From: Prevotellaceae bacterium
Lineage (GTDB): Bacteria; Bacteroidota; Bacteroidia; Bacteroidales; UBA932
DNA length: 5,688 bases
Assembly: GCA_031258915.1 (NCBI GenBank)
Contig: JAIRMD010000083.1
Coordinates: 1-5,688, forward strand
Direction of reading: 5' to 3'
Part shown: piece by piece, positions 1-4,186 of the stretch
How the letters are laid out: every line of letters starts with the position of its first letter
Position numbering within the stretch: the stretch's first letter is position 1
Program-made: the position numbers and the translations under genes
Notes under the pieces: generated by a model
Seen by the model: only the letters and a program-made list of their open reading frames with translations
Databases searched by the model: none
What the model was told of the DNA's origin: nothing

Positions 1-615
1 GAGGCGCTGATAGTGGCCACGGGGGCTACGGCAAAGTATCTGGGCTTAGCCTCCGAAGCCGCGTACATGGGGCAGGGCGTGTCGGCCTGCGCCACGTGCG
101 ACGGGTTCTTTTACCGCAAGCAGGATGTGGCGGTGGTAGGCGGCGGCGACACAGCCTGCGAAGATGCGCTGTACCTCGCCAGCCTGTGCCGCAAGGTGTA
201 CATGGTGGTACGCCGAAACGTGCTGAGAGCCTCAAAAGCTATGCAGAAGCGCGTGCTGGAAGCGCCAAATATTGAGGTGCTGTGGGAGCATCAAGCCAAG
301 GAGGTGCTGGGCGACGCCAGCGGCGTGAATGGTGCGCGATTAGTCAACGCTAAGGGCGAGGAGAAAACGATAGCGGTAGCAGGGCTTTTTGTGGCAATAG
401 GGCATCACCCCAACACGGAGCTGTTCAAAAAGTGGCTGAGGCTGGACGAGCAAGGGTACATCGTAACGGAGGGTAAAAGCACGGCAACCGGCGTAGAAGG
501 CGTATTTGCGTGCGGCGACGTACAAGACCCCGTATACCGGCAGGCCACTACTGCTGCCGGATCGGGGTGCATGGCCGCCATTGATGCCGAGCGATTTTTG
601 ATGGCAAAGGGTTGA
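1..615 (+). CDS. trxB: Thioredoxin reductase, 5'-truncated by window edge
   Basis: Low-molecular-weight NADPH-dependent thioredoxin reductase, a cytoplasmic flavoenzyme that passes electrons from NADPH via FAD and a redox disulfide to thioredoxin. The frame is open from base 1, so the GTG at 13 is an internal Val codon and the true start lies upstream. 204 residues are present of the roughly 310-320 usual for the family; the N-terminal FAD-binding part is missing. Visible in order (numbered from the window start): the end of the first FAD domain with ATGA (residues 6-9), the redox-active CATCDG (Cys30 and Cys33), the NADPH-binding GGGDTA (47-52), the phosphate-binding Arg pair in VVRRNVLR (71-72), GLFVAIGHHPNT, and the C-terminal FAD motif with CGDVQD (Asp173) followed by YRQATTAAGSGCMAA. 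The first His of the classical HRRxxxR motif is Val here, while the arginines remain. An 85-base gap separates it from bamD. Identity is secure. Confidence 0.97.
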   Translation, partial: EALIVATGATAKYLGLASEAAYMGQGVSACATCDGFFYRKQDVAVVGGGDTACEDALYLASLCRKVYMVVRRNVLRASKAMQKRVLEAPNIEVLWEHQAKEVLGDASGVNGARLVNAKGEEKTIAVAGLFVAIGHHPNTELFKKWLRLDEQGYIVTEGKSTATGVEGVFACGDVQDPVYRQATTAAGSGCMAAIDAERFLMAKG

Positions 616-635
616 GGGAAAAAATAATTGCGCAC

Positions 636-673
636 TTTTTGCCGGAATTTCCCCAAAAAATTGCTACCTTTAC
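636..673 (+). promoter_or_regulatory. Candidate Bacteroidetes-type promoter upstream of bamD
   Basis: Bacteroidetes primary promoters carry TTTG near -33 and TAnnTTTG near -7. Here TTTTTG (636-641) is followed by TACCTTTA (665-672), which matches the -7 consensus except for the last base. The gap of 23 bases is longer than the usual roughly 20, so the match is imperfect. A start site about 7-10 bases downstream would leave a leader of some 20 bases before the bamD ATG at 701. It sits in the only substantial gap between trxB and bamD. This is motif matching by eye. Confidence 0.35.
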
Positions 674-700
674 CCCGATTTTCTTTACTATAGGCTTGTG

Positions 701-1534
701 ATGAAAAAACTACATCTGATAAAAAAGTTACCCGTGAACGGTGCGCTTGTGCTTCTGCTGCTCGCCGCAGGCGGCATGATGACCTCGTGCAACACCTTTG
801 AGAAGCTACTCAAAAGCAGCGATTTTGCTTTGAAGTATAGGGAGGCAGGGCGCTACTACGACATGGCCAAGTACGACAAAGCCGTGCTGCTGTACGAAAA
901 CGTTATACCGTTTTACCGCAGCACGCAGCGGGAGGATACCATCAACATCCGCATTGCGCGCAGCTACTACTACCAGCACGATTACGAAATGGCGCAGTAC
1001 TACTACGAGCATTTTAGCCGCAGCTTTCCGCGGAGCGGCTTTATCGAGGAGGCGGAGTTTATGCAGGGCATGTGCAGCTACAACGTATCGCGCAAAGCAT
1101 CGTTAGATCAGGCGGAAACACTCGGCGCTATTCAGGCATTCAACCTCTACCTGTACAAGTACCCTCACGGCGAAAAAGCAGCCGAATGCCGCGAAAAAAT
1201 AGCCGAGCTGCAGGACAAGCTCTCGGAAAAAGCGTATCAGGGCGCAAAAATATACTACACCACAGAGCACTACAAGGCTGCTGTGGTGGCGCTGAAAAAT
1301 TGCGTCAAGGCATATCCCGAATCGAAGTATCGCGAAGATATGCTGTTCCTCATACTGAAATCGAGCTACCTACACGCAGAAAACAGCGTGGCAGATAAGC
1401 AGCGTGAGCGCTTCCAGCTGACTATCGACGAGTACTATAACCTGATAAGCGAATTTCCGAACACGAAGTACAAAAACGAGGCAGAAAAAATGTACAAAAA
1501 TTTGCTCAGGCATACGAAGGGAGCAGCGAGCTGA
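701..1534 (+). CDS. bamD: Outer membrane assembly lipoprotein BamD
   Basis: BamD is the essential TPR lipoprotein of the BAM complex that works with BamA to fold beta-barrel proteins into the outer membrane; it sits on the periplasmic face. The 277-residue product starts with a lipoprotein signal: basic MKKLHLIKK, a hydrophobic stretch (about 14-27) and a lipobox MTSC with the lipidated Cys at residue 30. The residues after Cys (NTFEK) lack the acidic cluster of Bacteroidetes surface-export signals, fitting a periplasm-facing protein. TPR-like helical repeats follow: about 45-72 (KYREAGRYYDMAKYDKA), about 82-112 (ARSYYYQHDYEMAQYYYEHF), then the LDQAETLGAIQAF segment (135-147) and C-terminal repeats ending SEFPNTKYKNEAEKMY. 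ATG 701 is preferred over the in-frame GTG at 698; a weak AGG lies at 692-694. Length is somewhat above E. coli BamD, as usual in this phylum. The 77-base gap to rpoZ permits cotranscription. Confidence 0.94.
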   Translation: MKKLHLIKKLPVNGALVLLLLAAGGMMTSCNTFEKLLKSSDFALKYREAGRYYDMAKYDKAVLLYENVIPFYRSTQREDTINIRIARSYYYQHDYEMAQYYYEHFSRSFPRSGFIEEAEFMQGMCSYNVSRKASLDQAETLGAIQAFNLYLYKYPHGEKAAECREKIAELQDKLSEKAYQGAKIYYTTEHYKAAVVALKNCVKAYPESKYREDMLFLILKSSYLHAENSVADKQRERFQLTIDEYYNLISEFPNTKYKNEAEKMYKNLLRHTKGAAS

Positions 1535-1611
1535 CCTGCTAAAATTGGGCATGAGAAAAGATAGCCCTCAACCTTTCGGACAAACGTAAACTACTAATTA
1601 TAAATAACGCT

Positions 1612-1935
1612 ATGGATTTCAAGAAAGTAAATGCGCCTCTCAACACCGTAACCCACGATATGGGTAAGCTGGACGTAACGGGCAACGTGTACGAATCGAT
1701 TGTCATCATTGCAAAGCGTGCCAACCAAATTTCGGTGGAGATGAAGCAGGAGCTCAACAGCAAGCTGGAGGACTTCTCCAGCTACACCGATACGCTGGAG
1801 GAGGTATTCGAAAACAAGGAGCAAATAGAAATATCTCGCTACTACGAAAAGCTTCCAAAGCCCGGCCTCATTGCAACGCAGGAATTTTTGGAGAATAAAA
1901 TTTACTATCGTAAAACGGGAGATGCCATAAAGTAG
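1612..1935 (+). CDS. rpoZ: DNA-directed RNA polymerase omega subunit (Rpb6/RpoZ family)
   Basis: Omega is the small RNA polymerase subunit that clamps the beta-prime C-terminus and aids core assembly; it corresponds to eukaryotic Rpb6. The 107-residue product contains the family core GNVYESIVIIAKRANQI (residues 24-40), equivalent to the NRYELVLLAAKRARQ block of other bacteria. A conserved tail typical of Bacteroidetes omega follows: EEVFENKEQIEISRYYEKLP (63-82) and LIATQEFLENKIYYRK (86-101). There is no signal peptide or membrane segment. ATG 1612 is preceded by a very A/T-rich leader (about 1588-1607) with no Shine-Dalgarno sequence, normal for this phylum. The gene directly precedes coaBC; the same rpoZ-coaBC neighbourhood is known in distant bacteria such as Firmicutes (gmk-rpoZ-coaBC-priA), which supports the call. 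Many automatic annotations would leave it as a hypothetical or DNA-directed RNA polymerase subunit protein. Confidence 0.92.
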   Translation: MDFKKVNAPLNTVTHDMGKLDVTGNVYESIVIIAKRANQISVEMKQELNSKLEDFSSYTDTLEEVFENKEQIEISRYYEKLPKPGLIATQEFLENKIYYRKTGDAIK

Positions 1936-1971
1936 CCTCTTGGGGGCAGGTTTTATTACCCTTGAAGGTGG

Positions 1972-2015
1972 AGCAGCAGCGCACAAAACGGGCGCATTGC
2001 TGCTTTGCTTGTTTT
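1972..2015 (+). terminator. Candidate intrinsic terminator or attenuator after rpoZ
   Basis: A GC-rich inverted repeat lies 37 bases after the rpoZ stop. The arm AGCAGCAGCGC (1972-1982) pairs with GCGC (1992-1995) and TGCTGCT (1998-2004), leaving two unpaired bases (AT, 1996-1997) and a 9-base loop. The 3' side runs into a T-rich stretch, TTTGCTTGTTTT (2004-2015). This resembles a Rho-independent terminator, although the T tract is interrupted by G and C and the stem has a bulge. It could fully or partly separate rpoZ from coaBC transcription. Pairing was judged by eye with no energy calculation. Confidence 0.4.
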
Positions 2016-2024
2016 ATAAAATTG
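1996..2024 (+). promoter_or_regulatory. Weak promoter candidate for coaBC
   Basis: TAAAATTG (2017-2024) matches the Bacteroidetes -7 element TAnnTTTG except for one base. ATTG (1996-1999) could serve as a -33 element, 17 bases upstream, which is shorter than usual. The predicted start site would leave a leader of only about 10 bases before the ATG at 2040. Its position directly behind the hairpin would make sense as a new transcription unit for coaBC, but the match is poor enough to be chance. Confidence 0.2.
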
Positions 2025-2039
2025 AGCAATTTACAGACA

Positions 2040-3245
2040 ATGCTGAGCGAAAAAAAAATAGCGCTGGGCGTAACCGGAAGCATTGCTGCGTACAAGGCGG
2101 CATCGCTGGTGCGCCTGCTGGTGAAGGAGGGCGCAGAAGTCAAGGTGCTGATGACTGGCGCGGCCAAGCAGTTCATCACGCCGCTCACGCTGGCCACGCT
2201 CTCCAAGCACCCGGTGATGGTGGAATTTTTCAACCCCGAAAATGGCGGCTGGAATAGCCACGTGAAGCTGGGGCTATGGGCAGATCTGCTGCTCGTTGCG
2301 CCGGCCTCGGCCAACACCATCGGAAAAATGGCGTGCGGCATTGCCGACAACCTGCTGCTCACCACCTACCTCGCGTCCAAATGCCCTACGGTCGTTGCTC
2401 CGGCTATGGATTTGGATATGTACACCCACGCGGCGCATCAGCAAAATCTGGCGACGCTCCGCTCGCGCGGTGCGCTGGTGATAGCGCCTGCCTGCGGAGA
2501 GCTGGCAAGCGGCTTGCAGGGGCAGGGGCGCATGGAGGAGCCGGAGGAAATAGTGAGGCGGCTGCGGGCATTCTTTGAGAAAAAAAATCAGCTGAGCGGT
2601 AAGCATTTTCTTGTTACCGCCGGCCCCACCTGCGAAAGCATAGATGCCGTGCGCTTTATAGGAAACTACTCCTCAGGAAAAATGGGGTACTGCATTGCCG
2701 AGGAGCTGGCCTCGCGCGGCGCGCGGGTTACGCTGGTATCGGGGCCTGTGAGCCTAACGGCGCGACATGCGGGAATAACGCTCTGCAAGGTAACGTCAGC
2801 GCAGGAAATGTACGAAACCGCCATGCGCATTTTCCCCGCTACCGATGGCGCCGTCATGGCCGCCGCAGTTGCCGACTTTGCGCCGGAGAGCAAAGTGGAG
2901 GGTAAGCTGAAGCGAGGCGACGGCTCGCTTTCGCTTACGCTCTCCCCAACTAAGGATATTGCAGCGCACTTAGGCCGCATCAAAAAAAAGAAGCAGGCGC
3001 TGGCGGGATTTGCGCTGGAGGCTGCCAACGAGTACGCCAACGCGCTGAAAAAGCTGCGCGAAAAAAACCTCGATTTTATCGTCCTCAACTCCATGAACGA
3101 TGCCGGCGCAGGCTTTAACGTCAGCACAAACAAAGTGTGCATCATCGACAAAAACGGGGCGCAAACGGCCTACGAGCTAAAGCCAAAGCCTGAGGTGGCA
3201 AAGGACATTGTGGATAAGCTGGTTTCTTTGAAGTTAGGAGGTTAG
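2040..3245 (+). CDS. coaBC: Bifunctional CoaBC: phosphopantothenate-cysteine ligase / 4'-phosphopantothenoylcysteine decarboxylase
   Basis: CoaBC (Dfp) carries out two successive cytoplasmic steps of coenzyme A synthesis: CoaB joins cysteine to 4'-phosphopantothenate using CTP, and CoaC decarboxylates the product to 4'-phosphopantetheine with FMN. The 401-residue length is normal. CoaC domain (about 1-178): GVTGSIAAYKA (10-20), the catalytic His74 in SHVKLGLWAD, PASANTI, PAMDLDM (121-127) and PACGE with Cys152. CoaB domain (about 188-401): VTAGPTCESIDAVRFI, NYSSGKMG with Asn209, AAAVADFAPES and GKLKR with Lys289, matching the E. coli active-site Asn210 and Lys289. The Asn of the CoaC PxMN motif (E. 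coli Asn125) is Asp124 here. ATG 2040 gives the standard N-terminus; an in-frame TTG at 1962 would add an unrelated 26-residue leader and is rejected. No Shine-Dalgarno is seen. The gene holds long A runs at 2050-2058, 2580-2587 and 2982-2989. Confidence 0.97.
   Translation: MLSEKKIALGVTGSIAAYKAASLVRLLVKEGAEVKVLMTGAAKQFITPLTLATLSKHPVMVEFFNPENGGWNSHVKLGLWADLLLVAPASANTIGKMACGIADNLLLTTYLASKCPTVVAPAMDLDMYTHAAHQQNLATLRSRGALVIAPACGELASGLQGQGRMEEPEEIVRRLRAFFEKKNQLSGKHFLVTAGPTCESIDAVRFIGNYSSGKMGYCIAEELASRGARVTLVSGPVSLTARHAGITLCKVTSAQEMYETAMRIFPATDGAVMAAAVADFAPESKVEGKLKRGDGSLSLTLSPTKDIAAHLGRIKKKKQALAGFALEAANEYANALKKLREKNLDFIVLNSMNDAGAGFNVSTNKVCIIDKNGAQTAYELKPKPEVAKDIVDKLVSLKLGG
2050..2058 (+). other. 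A9 homopolymer at codons 4-7 of coaBC
   Basis: Nine consecutive A residues lie 10 bases after the first base of the start codon, read as the end of GAA, AAA, AAA and the first base of ATA. Loss of one A would bring a TAG stop directly in frame, giving a six-residue peptide. Gain of one A would shift into a frame open to about 2257. Such runs are prone to polymerase slippage and to assembly or sequencing error. Confidence 0.75.
2580..2587 (+). other. A8 homopolymer at the CoaC/CoaB domain junction
   Basis: Eight consecutive A residues encode Lys181, Lys182 and part of Asn183, in the linker between the decarboxylase domain (ending near FFE) and the ligase domain (beginning GKHFLVTAGPT). One A fewer reads AAA AAA ATC AGC TGA and ends the protein at 184 residues. 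One A more reads three AAA codons, then TCA GCT GAG CGG TAA, and ends it at 187 residues. Either slip would yield an intact CoaC domain alone. Whether slippage happens is unknown. Confidence 0.75.
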
Positions 3246-3248
3246 AAA

Positions 3249-3265
3249 AATCTGAAATCTGAAAT
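3249..3265 (+). repeat. Heptamer tandem repeat AATCTGA x2.4 before the DUF4835 gene
   Basis: AATCTGA occurs at 3249-3255 and again at 3256-3262, and the next AAT (3263-3265) overlaps the ATG start at 3264. It fills most of the 18-base gap between coaBC and the next gene. A perfect AGGAGG (3236-3241) at the end of coaBC lies 22 bases before the ATG, and without the two full repeat units this distance would be 8 bases. The unit is not a multiple of three but lies upstream of the start, so copy changes would alter spacing, not reading frame. Confidence 0.65.
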
Positions 3266-4184
3266 GGTAAACGCTATACGTAGACGCAGGTGTTTTTTGC
3301 TCATAGCCATGCTGTGCGCGTGCGTAGCGGTGCAGGCGCAGACCGTCCGCTGCAACGTAACGCTGAACACCCAGAAAGTGCAAAGCACAAACCGTGCGCT
3401 GTTTGAAACGCTGAAAACGGAGATATCCAACTTTGTCAACAACCGCGCATGGACAAACCACACCTACCAGCAGTTTGAGCGCATAGAGTGCAACTTTATC
3501 ATCACGCTCAACGAGCAGCAGAGTGAGAGCGATTTTAAGGGAACGCTGCAAGTACAGGCGCAGCGCCCCGTCTACGGAAGCATTTACAACAGCCCAACCA
3601 TCAACACGATAGATAACGATTTTGAGTTTTCGTACAAGGAGAACGAAATTTTGGACTTCAGCGAAAACACGCACTCATCGAACCTGACCTCCATGCTGGC
3701 CTACTGGGTTTACATAGCGCTGGGCATAGACTACGACACGTTTTCGGCCAACGGCGGCACGGAGTGGTTCCGCAAGGCAGAGCGCATAGCGCAGAACGCG
3801 CAGAGCGAACCCAAGGCGGGCTGGTCATCGTCGTCGGGGATGAACCGCCGCAACCGCTACTGGCTGGCCGAAAATATTTTGGGCAACAAATATGCGCGCG
3901 AGCGCAAGGCCTACTACACCTACCACCGGCTGGGGCTGGACGCGATGAGCGAAAAGCCCGACGAGGGGCGCAAGCAGGTGATGCTGGCGTTGCAGGAAAT
4001 GCAAAAGCTCTACCAGGAAAAACCGGATAACGCGCTGTACTTTTACGCCATATTTTTTGATGCCAAAGCCGACGAAATCGTAAATATTTTTTCGGAAGCT
4101 ACGCCAGCCGAAAAGCAGGCTGCCTACCAGCTTCTTTCGACAATTAACAATACCAACGACCCCAAGTACAAGAAACTGAAGTAG
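3264..4184 (+). CDS. porD: DUF4835 family exported protein, PorD-like (type IX secretion associated)
   Basis: A 306-residue exported protein of the Bacteroidetes-restricted DUF4835 family, members of which are named PorD in connection with the type IX secretion system; its molecular role is not settled. The N-terminus is a Sec signal peptide: basic MVNAIRRRR, hydrophobic CFLLIAMLCACVAV, and a likely cut after Ala25 (VQA before QTV). LCAC (17-20) resembles a lipobox, but the Cys at -2 is atypical and the AxA-like site fits better. Recognisable blocks in order: VRCNVTLNTQKVQSTN, NNRAWTN, RIECNFIITLNE, QAQRPVYGS, DNDFEFSY, LAYWVYIALGIDYDTF, NGGTEWF, RNRYWLAEN and YYTYHRLGLDAM. The mature protein shows no clear transmembrane segment beyond the aromatic block near LAYWVYIALG. 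The start is 18 bases past the coaBC stop and the stop is 2 bases before recN, so it probably sits in an operon with them. Family assignment is strong; the symbol rests on nomenclature I recall. Confidence 0.85.
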   Translation: MVNAIRRRRCFLLIAMLCACVAVQAQTVRCNVTLNTQKVQSTNRALFETLKTEISNFVNNRAWTNHTYQQFERIECNFIITLNEQQSESDFKGTLQVQAQRPVYGSIYNSPTINTIDNDFEFSYKENEILDFSENTHSSNLTSMLAYWVYIALGIDYDTFSANGGTEWFRKAERIAQNAQSEPKAGWSSSSGMNRRNRYWLAENILGNKYARERKAYYTYHRLGLDAMSEKPDEGRKQVMLALQEMQKLYQEKPDNALYFYAIFFDAKADEIVNIFSEATPAEKQAAYQLLSTINNTNDPKYKKLK

Positions 4185-4186
4185 CT

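Noticed and set aside
617..655. GGGAAA/TTTCCC inverted repeat after trxB as a terminator
   Set aside because: The arms are only 6 bp with a loop of more than 20 bases, and no T run follows on the + strand.
691..698. TAGGCTTG as a -7 promoter box for bamD
   Set aside because: It matches TAnnTTTG with one mismatch but ends 2 bases before the ATG, so transcription would start inside the gene.
1545..1571. Small hairpin TTGGGC / GCCCTCAA in the bamD-rpoZ gap as a terminator or leader regulator
   Set aside because: It has only four continuous GC pairs, a 13-base loop and no T tract. I could not tell it from chance.
1594..1986. Antisense open frame of 130 codons opposite rpoZ
   Set aside because: It mirrors the conserved omega gene, has no family motif, and ends in a compositionally odd sequence. 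It is a shadow frame.
1962..2039. Longer coaBC start at TTG 1962
   Set aside because: It would add 26 Cys- and basic-rich residues not seen in the family, and would run through the hairpin region. ATG 2040 gives the standard MLSEKKIALGVTGS start.
1940..2257. Overlapping + strand frame of 105 codons at the start of coaBC
   Set aside because: It is the +1 frame of coaBC, lacks an ATG in a good context and has no recognisable fold. It matters only as the frame entered if the A9 run gained one base.
3310..3323. LCAC lipobox in the DUF4835 protein, making it a lipoprotein
   Set aside because: Cys at the -2 position is not canonical, and a good signal peptidase I site (VQA before QTV) follows five residues later.
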